Assembly (NCBI GenBank): GCA_008729055.1
Contig: SDUX01000010.1
Span: 558,001 to 622,000, forward strand
Length of the DNA: 64,000 nt
Direction of reading: 5' to 3'
DNA from: Pyropia haitanensis
Lineage: Eukaryota; Rhodophyta; Bangiophyceae; Bangiales; Bangiaceae
Both the position numbers and the translations under genes were made by a program. Positions within the stretch are counted from its first letter, which is position 1. Each line of letters begins with the position of its first letter. Below, piece by piece: positions 25,502 through 34,414 of this stretch. A model generated the notes under the pieces. That model searched no databases. It saw nothing but the letters and a program-made list of their open reading frames with translations, and was not told the DNA's origin.

Positions 25502-26632
25502 CGCCGCCACTGCCGGCGGCGGCGAGCGCCCCCCACGAGCCGCGCAGCGCGTCGTCCCAGCCGCGGCGGGCGAGCGCCCAGCCGAGCCCCGGAAAAAAGT
25601 CGGTCCGCCGGAGCGCCGCCTCCGCGGCCGCCCACGGCGGGTAGCCATTGTCGTTCCACGCGGACACGCACCAGAGGGTGGCGTCCGCGTCGAGGCGGGG
25701 GAGGGTGGCGGTGAGGTAGGCAAAAAAGTCGGGCGCCGCGTGCAGGTCGTCCTCGAGGAGCACCGCGTGGGTGTAGCCGCCGTCGCGGTCGCCGCCACGC
25801 GCAGCCGCCGCCGCCACGGTGGCGGCGGTGGCGGCGGTGGCGGCGGTGGCGGTGGTGCTCGCGTTGGGGGGCGGCGGTGGGGGACGGGGCGTCGGCGGGA
25901 ACGCCCGGTTGAGCACCCGCGCGTAGTGCGCGGCGATGGCGCCGCGCGCGCCGCCCGGCGGCGGCGGCCGCCGCCGCCGCGGGCGCCGGCGCTCCCCCCC
26001 CCCTCCCGGTCCCCCTCTGGGGGTGGGCCCCACACCGCCGCCGCCAGCGGCGCGGCGTCCCCCCCCCCAGCCACCCGCCGCACGGCGGCCGCGTCGCCGC
26101 CCGCGTCGACGCTAACGACAAACGTGTACGCCGCGCGGGTGGCGGGGGGCGTGCGCGCCAGCGCCGCGAGGGTGCGGCGGAGGTTGGCCGTCGCGGTGTG
26201 GGTGAGGATGATGACGACGGGGCGGAAGGCCGGCGAGGGGAGGGCGGCCGTGCCGTCGTCACCGCCGCCATTGCGCCTGTGCCGCCCCCCAGTGGGCGTG
26301 GCGGCGGCAGCGGCAGCAGCGGCGGCAGCGGCGGCGGCGGCGGCGGCGGCCGACGCGTCTGCCGCCGCCGCCGCCGCGACGAGCGCGCGGAGCGGCACCG
26401 CCGGCCGGCCGCCGGTGCGCCACGGGCACACCCGGTGTCGCCACGGGGCGGCCGCGAGCAGCCAGCGGGACACGCCGCCGGCGGCGGCCGCCACGGGTGG
26501 CAGCCACCCACGCCGGTGGGCGTCCCCGACGGCGGGTGGCGGCAGCGCGCACTGGGGGGGGGGGGGGGGGGGGGAGGGAGCGGCCGCCGCTGCTGCCGCT
26601 GTGGTCGTCGCCGCTGCCGACGCTGCGGATGG

Positions 26633-26680
<48 letters not shown>

Positions 26681-26894
26681 TGCGGCGGCGGCGGTCGTGG
26701 CCGCTGCTGCCGCGGCGGCGGCGGCGGCGGTGAGGGGCGGCAGCCACTGGCGGCGGGCGGTGGCGGCGCCGCCGCGGCGGTGGGAGCGTGGGGTGATGGA
26801 CGGCGCGCTGGCGGCAGGCGCCGCCCGGTGTGGGGCGGCGGGGGGGGGGGGGGCATTGGCGGCAATGGGGGGGACGGGCGCGCCGCGGGGGTGG

Positions 26895-26945
<51 letters not shown>

Positions 26946-27040
26946 TGGCTGGGGATGCGGGTGGGCGTGGCGGGCGTCAGCCAACGACGAGCCGAGGGCG
27001 GGCGCCCGAGTCGCCACCGCGGCGGCCAGGACCGGTCCAT
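24275..27040 (-). CDS. GT13 N-acetylglucosaminyltransferase (GnT-I/POMGnT1 type), several frame switches
   Basis: Golgi-type inverting transferase family that adds GlcNAc to mannose (GnT-I on N-glycans, POMGnT1 on O-mannose). Conserved blocks in order: PVVIILTHTATANLRRTLAA (near 26160-26225); the metal-binding EDD motif in HAVLLEDDLHAAPDFFAYL (near 25730); WCVSAWNDNGYPPW; RRTDFFPGLGWALARRGW; WDHWLRLPPQWRGRECLVP. A C-terminal Cys-rich domain follows (24500-24780) with CAAACA, CDASEAAWLNAC and CGGCG, reminiscent of the C-terminal Cys domain of MGAT5-like enzymes. These blocks lie in three frames, with switches at C-runs near 26000-26075, 25262-25271 and 25028-25046. The start is uncertain: the frame is open back to an ATG near 27040 through Ala/Pro/His runs, and no clear membrane anchor was found. 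Divergent with MESH1. Confidence 0.82.
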
Positions 27041-27123
27041 CGAGGCAGCCCGATGGGATGCGGAGGCATCAAGTAGCCCGCATGCGGATTGGAATCGCGG
27101 CGCGCTCCGAGGCGTCGACCCGC

Positions 27124-27272
27124 GCAGTGGGTCTATCACCCTGTACCTACATTTCTGTGCAAGGTGGCCCTGACGGGGTCAGGAGGGCCTGCTTACAGCA
27201 GCCGAACCCCCCACGGAGGCCGTACGCGCCGCTTTGCTCGGAAATGTAGGTACAGGGTGTTGGATCCACTGC
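27124..27272. promoter_or_regulatory. Inverted repeat in divergent GT13/MESH1 promoter
   Basis: The 19-bp word CACCCTGTACCTACATTTC on the left arm (27137-27155) is repeated exactly in inverted orientation at 27240-27258. Imperfect matches extend to GCAGTGG on the outside, giving arms of about 33 bp around an 84-bp centre. It lies between two divergently transcribed genes in a locally less GC-rich stretch. It could be a two-headed regulatory site, a hairpin, or a small foldback transposon. Confidence 0.7.
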
Positions 27273-27400
27273 GGCCGTGTCGGTGAGCACGCGGCTGCCG
27301 CGCGCATCGGGCGGGCTCGGTCGCGGTGGCGTGGGTGTCGGCTGCAGTACCCCGCGCGCCGCGCGGTGCACGCGCGCGGCCGTCGCGGCTGCCCGGCACC

Positions 27401-27498
27401 ATGCCAATGGACGCTGCCGCCACCAACGTCCGCGTCGCCGCGGCCCTGCTAACCGGCCTCGTCGTTGGCGGCACCAGTGTGTACCTGCTGGGGCGGCG

Positions 27499-27533
<35 letters not shown>

Positions 27534-27926
27534 CGCCGCCGCCGCCGCCGCCCGCGGCTGCCGCAGCCGCGCCCGCGGCGGCGGCGGGCATGGCGCTGGT
27601 ACTCTCCGCCGCCGCCTACGCGGCGGTGGCACACCGGTCGCAGCGGCGGAAGAACGCGACGGCAGCGCCGTACATTGAACACCCGCTGGGCGTGGCGGCG
27701 GTGCTCGCCGAGGCGGGCTTCACCCACCCGCCGACGCTCGCCGCGGCCATGCTCCACGATACGGTGGAGGACACGGCGGTGACGCCGGCGGAGCTCGCCG
27801 CCACGTTTGGGCCCGAAGTCGGTACGTGCTGTCGGTCTGTTCCCGTTTTTTTTTGGGGGGGGGGGGGGAGGGGGGGGGGGGAAGGGGGAGGGGGGTCGAC
27901 GCTGCTCTGCTTTGCCCGAGACCCCG

Positions 27927-27960
<34 letters not shown>

Positions 27961-28676
27961 CACTCTCCGTGGCGGCTCCGACGCGGCGGTTCCTTGGCGG
28001 GCGTGCGCTGACCTTGCCAAGCGGCTCTCCGCCGACCCTGGTCCTGTCTTTGTTCCTTTTTTTTCTTTTTTCTTTTTTTTTCTTTGGTTCGTGCCCCCCC
28101 CCTCCCCCAGCCGCCATCGTCGCCGAAGTAACCGACGACAAGACGCTGGCCAAGGCGGACCGCAAGGCCGCCCAAATCGCCGCCGCCCCCACCGCGTCCG
28201 CCGCGGCGCAGGCGGTGAAGCTGGCGGACAAGGCGCACAACCTGGCGGACCTCGCCGCCCACCCGCCCGTCGGCTGGACCCCCGCCCGCGTCGCCGACTA
28301 CTTTGCCTGGGCCGCCCGCGTCGTCGACGGCTGCCGCGCGGGGGTTGGCCGGCCGCCAACGCCGACCGCCGCCGCCGCCGACGCGCTGCTGGCGCGGGTG
28401 GACGCCGCGCTCGGGCGGGTGGGGGAGGCCGTCGCCGCGGCGACGGCGGCGACGGCAGAGGCGGCGGCGGCAGCTGGGGGGGGGGGTGGGGTGGGGGGGG
28501 GGGGGGGGGGGGCGCGGCCGCGGGTGCCGGGGGGGTGGACCCGCCGCCACCGTCGGGGGGGGAGGGGGTGGCCGACGTGGCGGGCGCGTGAGCAGTTGGC
28601 GGGGGGGGGGGGGGGGGGGGGTTGGGGAGGGGTGGGGGGGGCGTTGCCTGCCACGCCGGGGGTGCGTCTTCCGTGA
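27401..28676 (+). CDS. MESH1: MESH1-type HD-domain (p)ppGpp/NADPH hydrolase with N-terminal membrane segment
   Basis: Homologue of metazoan MESH1/HDDC3, a Mn-dependent HD hydrolase of ppGpp and of the 2'-phosphate of NADPH. Exon 1 27401-27821, phase-1 intron 27822-28110 (G/GTACGT donor, CCCCCAG acceptor), exon 2 from 28111. Splicing gives FGPEVAAIVAEVTDDKT, colinear without gaps with the animal protein. Catalytic positions are present: His in YIEHPLGV, the HD pair and ED in MLHDTVEDT, and the VKLADKAHNL...YFAWAARVV helices. Unlike the roughly 180-residue animal enzyme, it starts with a transmembrane-like segment (AAALLTGLVVGGTSVYLLG) and a 20-residue Pro run. The end is unclear: as assembled the frame stops at 28676; one shift in the G-run at 28476-28512 would end it at 28591 after GGEGVADVAGA. 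The intron contains (GT)15. Confidence 0.9.
27929..27958 (+). repeat. (GT)15 microsatellite in MESH1 intron
   Basis: Perfect dinucleotide repeat within the intron at 27822-28110, between a G-run and the pyrimidine-rich acceptor region. Confidence 0.9.
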
Positions 28677-29676
28677 CGCGGCGGCGCGGGCGGAAGAGCG
28701 GGCGGAAAGAAAGCACACCCCTAGAGCCGCCCGCCGCGGCGGTGGCGGCCGGTCGCCGCCGTCGCCGTGCGTGCGGTGCCTGTGGCGGTAGCGCCGGCCG
28801 CCGTGCGCGGCCACCGTCGGTCCCGTCGGTGGGGGGGGGAGGCGGTGGGGGGGGGGGGGGGGGCGGGGGGGAGCCCCGTGCCCGTGAGGTGCCGCCTGTG
28901 GTCGGCCGCGGCGGTGGTGAGCCGCCGCCGCCACCGACGGCTGGGGGTGGCGACGGTGAGGGCGGCGGCGTCCCCCCACCCACCGCGGCGGTACAGCCGC
29001 GGGGATCGCCGCCACCGCCGCCCGTGCCGCCACCGTCGGCGACAGCCGCCGCGGTCCGTCACGCGTCGGGTCTTCCCGTCGGCTCCCCGCCCGCGCCCGC
29101 AACAATGCCCGCGCACGTCATTCCCGCGGCGACCGTCGGCGGTGGTGCCGGTGGCCGTCCCGCTCCCCCTTCCCAACCTTTGTTGTCATCCCCCTCCCCC
29201 GCCCGTCGCACCTCCCCTGTCCGCCTCCCTCGTTCTCGAGTCTGACCGCCCACAGCTGCGGCTGTTCCACTTACTTTGGGGGGGGGGCCGGCACTGCCGC
29301 CGTCTGCTGCAGCCTGCTCACCCGTCCCCCCGCGTCTTGCGTGCGCCCACCACCAAAGATGTTGTTGCTCTACATCACCCTCGACGAACACCTCACCCCG
29401 CCCCTAAATGGTGCCGACCCGTTCTCCACCTCTTCCTGCCCACTCCATACCCCTGCCCGGGGTGCCAACCCCCTCCTCCCCGTCATCAAGGTCATCGACG
29501 TCCCTGGCGGGCACAGCGCCGCCCCACCGCCGGCATCCGACGTCGAGGCCACCCGCGTGGCTCGCCGTCGCAATCCGCGGCGCGGCGGCTACCGCGGCCA
29601 AGCGCGACGGCGTCGCTGGCGGACGCGCCGCAGCCCCACCGTCGGCCATCAGAGTCGCGTGTCGCACTACACTGGT
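28677..29676. other. Intergenic, no gene seen
   Basis: Open frames on both strands encode only Arg/Pro/Ser-rich sequence without domains. G-runs occur near 28600-28640 and 28840-28865. The stretch from about 29200 to 29480 is less GC-rich. Confidence 0.4.
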
Positions 29677-31374
29677 GGTGGTGGTGGCGGCGGCGGCGGC
29701 GGCGGCGCGCGGGCGCCACCGTCATCCATGGCAGCGGTCTCCCCCGGTGGCCACCGGCGGCGCCCGCTTCTCCCCGACCGCGGCAGCACCAGCGGCGGCC
29801 AAGCCGGCCGCGGCCGCCTGTCGTCTGTCTGTACGACTCGGCGGTGGCACGCCGTGGCGGCGGCGGCGGCCATCCCCACCACCGGAATGGACACCTACGG
29901 GGCGGTACAGCCGCGGGGTGCGAGGGGTGTGCCGCCGCTCCTGTGGCCGCCATGGCGGTCGCCGCGTCCCTGGGGTTACCGACCGTGCACCGCCGCTGAC
30001 ATCACGCACCACTGTCCCACGCTACCAAATAGGGTCACGAACGGAGAGACGGCAGCAGTAGTCGACGGACCGTGACAAAGTTGTTCAACAACGAACACAA
30101 AAACAGGGGAAAAGCAGAAAGCATAAAAGCAGGTGATGCCCAGGGACCGCCCCGTTTCCAATCGGATGGGCAGGCAGATCGTGTAGCCACGTACGACTAC
30201 GTAGCCCCCTTAGATTCCCCCTGCTGGAGGCCAAGAAGGCAAACTCTCCTCTCCACGAAGGCAGCGCGGGCACCTGCTACACACCTTGTCGACTTGCTTT
30301 GACTCACGCCTGCCCGTCATAAGGAATCGAACAACTGCAGTGGGGGATGACGAAGTGAGGGCAACCCGGGAGGCATGTTGTCACCAGTAGCGTTGTAGTG
30401 TTAGTGCGCAGAAGAGCGTTGGAGGATGAGAGGCGGAAGCTGGTCGCCACGTGGGATACGACGAAAAACATTGAGCAGAGGGGAGAGAGAACAACGAGTA
30501 CACGTACAGTGCTCGCAGTTGTTTTTGAGCAGGCTGTACCCATTCTTCTGCTTCATCAGGTAGTCAGCACGAGCCAGGATGAGTTCCATCGTGGGTTTTA
30601 GGTCCCCGCTGCGGTGGCCCAGCTTCATAGTGTAGACCTTCCTATTTGGAGAGATTGGCCGGGCAGCCATCCTGCGGGCCTTCATCTTCCACTTTGAATC
30701 GCCTTTTGCTGGGGAGCAGGAAAGCGGACAACGAGCAGAGCACAGCACGCGCGACGGAAGGGCGTAACAGCACCGGTCAGTGTTCCACACTCGCGCAATG
30801 GGCAGCCGCTCAGCATCGGAAGACATGCCAGACCCCTCTCGGAACACAACCGGAAATCAAAGAAGCGTCACGCCCCGCCTCAAAACGCAGCGAGTAGGTA
30901 CCAACAAACGTACTGAAGTGGAGGACCATGTGCTCCCCATCAATGAGGTCCAGATACAACTCGAAGTGAACGGCACGCTTGCGGCATATGAAGCAGCCGA
31001 GGGAGAACTCGATCAAGAACACGTCGAGCGGCTGTGCCCGTGAATAGGTCCTCAAGGTCTCCGGTGTCTTGCTGTTGGTCGAGTAGGTCCACGTCGAACC
31101 GGCGACTGTGCCCTCCCCGCGCGCGTCTTCGCCGCTCCCGTAGGCTCGAGCGGGAGTTGCAGCGGCAGCAGCCCGCCTTTGCGGCGGGCGCGTCGTCGCG
31201 GCCAGGGGGGCGGCAGCGGCGGCCGGTCGGCCGCCACTACCCGGCCCCTGCCGCCGCCCACGACGGCCGTCGACAAGGACGGGCGGCGCGGCGGGGCGGC
31301 GCGCGGGGTCGGCTGGTGGCGCCGCCGCCGCCTGCCTCGGCGTGCGCGGCATGGCGGTGGTGGCGCTCTCCGCC
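29677..31374. repeat. 1.7-kb segmental duplication, copy A
   Basis: Nearly identical to 49662-51359 in the same orientation (constant offset 19,985 bp, no indels seen, scattered single-base differences). The left edge lies in a GGT/GGC run. The right edge is abrupt: identity stops at 31374, inside the first CCC of a telomere-like repeat. The segment contains a (GGC)n start, a less GC-rich core and a two-exon LRAT-like gene on the minus strand. Confidence 0.95.
30401..31352 (-). CDS. LRAT/NlpC-P60-like acyltransferase domain protein, copy A
   Basis: LRAT-domain proteins are papain-like thiol acyltransferases or phospholipases (LRAT, HRASLS/PLAAT). Exon 1 (31352-30902) ends in QPLDVFLIEFSL...AVHFELYLDLIDGEHMVLHF, matching the family N-terminal block with its catalytic His. 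Exon 2 (30708-30401) has TMELILARADYLMKQKNGYS followed by LLKNNCEHC, the diagnostic NCEH box with nucleophilic Cys. A 193-nt intron (30901-30709; G/GTACCT, CCCCAG) joins them phase 1 to phase 1. Spliced length is about 252 residues, including about 100 low-complexity N-terminal residues. The start codon lies only 20 bp from the duplication break and telomere-like repeat, so the native promoter is missing; this copy may be silent or newly wired. Low similarity to named families, so the substrate is unknown. Confidence 0.62.
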
Positions 31375-31408
31375 CTAACCCTAACCCTCAGGATAGGGTT
31401 GGGTAAGG
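31373..31408. repeat. Head-to-head interstitial telomere-like repeat
   Basis: Two and two-thirds units of CCCTAA (31373-31388), a six-base CAGGAT centre, then degenerate opposite-strand units (AGGGTTGGGTAAGG, 31395-31408). C-rich followed by G-rich telomere strand is the arrangement left by end-to-end chromosome fusion. It sits precisely at the right-hand break of duplication copy A. It is short, so origin by double-strand-break repair with telomerase or by chance cannot be excluded. Confidence 0.65.
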
Positions 31409-32230
31409 TTTTGCTGCACGCCTGATTTTGTGCGGCGTGCAGGCGTGACACGCCTAAAACACGCCTAGTGCACGCCGCCAAAACTCGATCACGCCGATTC
31501 TCTTGTCGTGGCGGTCATGAGCATCGAGCTTCAGTACAAGAGTTCCAACTGATTCTGGGTGCAAGTACTGGATCACGCCGTACTGCACGCCCTGAAGAGC
31601 GCGATGCTGTCAGGGAGGCGGCCAACGATGTGCCGGGCCTTGATGGTCTCGCGGTAGAGCACAATGCAGGGCGGCTGGGGCTGGTCGGTGAACGTTGGGG
31701 TGGGCGCGCAGATGAGCGCCGGTAGTGGGACTCTGGCGGGTCGGGGTCGAGTGGCCCGCGTTTCGCGTGACGCCGGGGTCAGGTTGGGGAGAGGCGAGTG
31801 GTGAAGGAGTGTTCCCCGCCCGATCCAGCCAGTGGACCACCCCGCAAGCGGCCGCCGCCATCTCGTCCGACTGAGCACAGCCATTTACTCAGATAAGGAT
31901 GCTGATCTCCCACGCTGTCTGAGAGCGCTGCGTCTGCCACTGGAATGGATCAAGGCAAGAGCACCCACATGCCCCACCTCTGAACCAAGAACTTCGCTAC
32001 CGCTCCCCGGCTTCTCCACTGTTTCTGCCTTGGCCGCCTACTGGCGGGTGGCAACTTCCTCGAGTCCACTTCTATTCTCTATTTTGCTTCCCGCTCTTCC
32101 CGGACGCATATAGATAACGACATAATATGTGTACGTCTGCAAGCATAATGATGTTCATGAAACAAGGACCACATCCCCATCTCAAGCGTACATGCGGACC
32201 AGCCGAGAAGTAGCTCGCCCACAGCGTCCA
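31409..32230. other. CACGCC-rich spacer
   Basis: No gene recognised. From 31412 to about 31592 the words CACGCC and GGCGTG recur about nine times, often as TGCACGCC, interspersed with A/T-rich bases. Similar words cluster at the right end of the element at 12083-13812. Composition is far less GC-rich than the rest of the window up to about 32130, where an A/T-rich stretch lies just beyond the stop codon of the NTPase-nuclease gene. Confidence 0.5.
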
Positions 32231-34414
32231 TTAGTGCTCTTGATGGCCAACCTCCACGATCTCAGCTTCAAACAGCGTCTCCGCGTGGTTTGCGAGGCCA
32301 AAGAGGAAGCTGCCGAGGTGGGCCTCCAAGTCTTCCCAGCAGAGCACAAGGGCATTGTCCATCCACGGAGAGTTGGCTCCCTGTTCGCGTGGGAGACCAG
32401 CTCCGCGGGCACGACGAGCAACGACCAAGAAGGCAACCCGCTGCGTCACGCAGGGCCAGGCCTCGCCCGCCGCTTGAGCACAGCGGTCCCGCATGGCCTT
32501 GACCCAGTCGGAGCACAGCGACCAGGTCGTGGACGTCCCTGCCTCTGCACGGGAGAATTTGAGCTGCAAGCAAAGAAGGACCTGCTCCCCATCGGCCGTG
32601 GTGTACACAACGGCAGCATCGATAGCAGGCGCCCCCTGGTTGAGCCGCCAAACGTAGTTGACAAGACGACCGTCACCGGCAATAAAGCCGTCCATGAGGC
32701 GTTGAAGGGTAGTGATCTGCAGGTTGTGCCGAGGCTGCGCAGCCTCAATGGCCTCACTCGTCAGAAGTAGCCCACGTCCAATGAATGAAGCAGTCGGGAA
32801 GAGCGCCGCCAAGGATGTTGTCAAGGAGCTCATGTAGACGAGGACGCGGGCATTGTCAAGCGCCATCAAACAGCAAGGGTAGAACAGCTCCCAACCGCAC
32901 CACGACAAGACAGACGACCGCCATTGCAGCATCTTGCCGATAGACCGGTAAATGAAGGCGTTCTCCAGCTTAGCGGGCACCCCGAGCAAGGACCACACCA
33001 CAAAAAGTGGTAGCTCCGGCACAAACTGCTCGCCTCCAACAGACTGGACGTGGCCACGCAGCTGCAGGGTGCCCCAGGTTGAGCCCAGAGTGCGGCCGGC
33101 CGCGTCCAGCACTTGGTCCTGGGACAATACCTGCTTGCCCAGCAAGACGTGCGCCAGGACAGACGGGCTGTAGGGCTGAGCCCAGAGGTCAAGACCCGGC
33201 AAGCCAACGCGATCAGCTGCAGAGGCAATCACGTCCCACACCTCACCCGTCTGGACCTCCGCCGCTGTCATGTGCAAAGCCAGGAAGGTCGCAAACCGCA
33301 CGTTGTCACCGACCAAGTACGCTAGTGCAGCCAAACCTCGGGATGCAAGCACGGCAGCGCCGGGTGGGGCCACTCCGACAAAGCTCCACGTCGCCACAGT
33401 GCCGTTGAAGCTAAGGTAGACCCCCCTCTCCGCGTTCTGACGCAGAGCGTCTCGGAGGATGGCCACGGCGGGGATGCGGGGTAGGCGCAGCAGCTCCTTC
33501 ACAGGGCGCCTGAATGCACTCCTTTCCCGCGTCATCAGCAAAGAGCTTACCGACGAGAACACAGCATGGCCGCCGACGGTGTCCATCAGCCGACAGATCT
33601 CAGAGCGGTATGAATCCCCAACGTCAGTTGATTCAACAAAAAAGTCCGTTACCTTCTGCAGCTCGTCCACCAGCGCGATGACTGGCTGGAAAGGCGCATT
33701 CTGACCTGCCAGGTCCAACAACATGATGCACACGGCATCAGCCAGCGTCTCTTGGTCGATAAAGCCGGCAGCCAGGAGGGTCTTGCAGCGCTTGCAGAGC
33801 TGCTGCCACTGCTCAGATGAGGAGTCCTCGGTAAGGTCGGCCATCTTGAAGAAGAGCATGCGTAGGTAGAGAGGGATGAAGACGCCGTACGACATCAGGC
33901 CCCGGTCCTCTGCTCCCAAGCCCCACCTGGAGCTGTTGAAGTTGATGCCAACGATATGCAGCGTCTTCACCCACGCGGACAGCGTAGTTGAGGAATGGAC
34001 CAGCGGGTCAGCGCCCCCCGAGTCCAGGGCAGCAGCCGCAGCAATGTCTCTGCGACGCACACGCGAGACAAGAGTGGCCAGCTTGCCACAGGTACGCGAC
34101 TTGCCACTCCCCCCATACGACGTGAAGAACAGCAGCGCCAAACGAGTGTGCCTCCTATTGGGCGCTTCAAACTGCCGCCGTAGGTCCGACAGCGCTTTGT
34201 GAAGTACGGCGCTGGTGTCAACGTCCACCATTTCGAACTCGGGGTGCCGCTCAAACAGCCTTACCCAGTCCGTCTGGTGCGTCAGTGAAGCGAGGCCACA
34301 GGACTCGAGCAGCCGCGACAGGTGCACCTTGGCCGGGATGTATGCGCCAACGGTGCGGCTGTAGAAGGCCTTGACCACGTCCCATACGCTCCATGGGCTC
34401 AGCACCGCATCCAT
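32231..34414 (-). CDS. P-loop NTPase with C-terminal PD-(D/E)xK-like nuclease (RHS/Crinkler-like)
   Basis: Intact 727-residue single-exon frame with ATG at 34414 and TAA at 32231. A P-loop (TSYGGSGKS, residues 98-106) is followed by a Walker B segment PVIALVDELQK (244-254) with a downstream Ser-rich sensor region. The C-terminal part contains AIDAAVVYTT...VLLCLQLKFS (about 597-621), matching the D...(E/Q)xK core of restriction-endonuclease-like nucleases, then a strand FLVVARR. This NTPase-plus-nuclease architecture is that of trypanosome RHS proteins and some Crinkler C-terminal regions, which spread in eukaryotic genomes and associate with retroelements or act as nuclear effectors. No LxLFLAK-type Crinkler header or signal peptide is seen. 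Base composition and amino-acid diversity are ordinary here, unlike the Ala/Gly/Pro-rich neighbours, consistent with transfer or a different mutational history. No orthologue could be named. Confidence 0.75.
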   Translation of the reverse strand: MDAVLSPWSVWDVVKAFYSRTVGAYIPAKVHLSRLLESCGLASLTHQTDWVRLFERHPEFEMVDVDTSAVLHKALSDLRRQFEAPNRRHTRLALLFFTSYGGSGKSRTCGKLATLVSRVRRRDIAAAAALDSGGADPLVHSSTTLSAWVKTLHIVGINFNSSRWGLGAEDRGLMSYGVFIPLYLRMLFFKMADLTEDSSSEQWQQLCKRCKTLLAAGFIDQETLADAVCIMLLDLAGQNAPFQPVIALVDELQKVTDFFVESTDVGDSYRSEICRLMDTVGGHAVFSSVSSLLMTRERSAFRRPVKELLRLPRIPAVAILRDALRQNAERGVYLSFNGTVATWSFVGVAPPGAAVLASRGLAALAYLVGDNVRFATFLALHMTAAEVQTGEVWDVIASAADRVGLPGLDLWAQPYSPSVLAHVLLGKQVLSQDQVLDAAGRTLGSTWGTLQLRGHVQSVGGEQFVPELPLFVVWSLLGVPAKLENAFIYRSIGKMLQWRSSVLSWCGWELFYPCCLMALDNARVLVYMSSLTTSLAALFPTASFIGRGLLLTSEAIEAAQPRHNLQITTLQRLMDGFIAGDGRLVNYVWRLNQGAPAIDAAVVYTTADGEQVLLCLQLKFSRAEAGTSTTWSLCSDWVKAMRDRCAQAAGEAWPCVTQRVAFLVVARRARGAGLPREQGANSPWMDNALVLCWEDLEAHLGSFLFGLANHAETLFEAEIVEVGHQEH

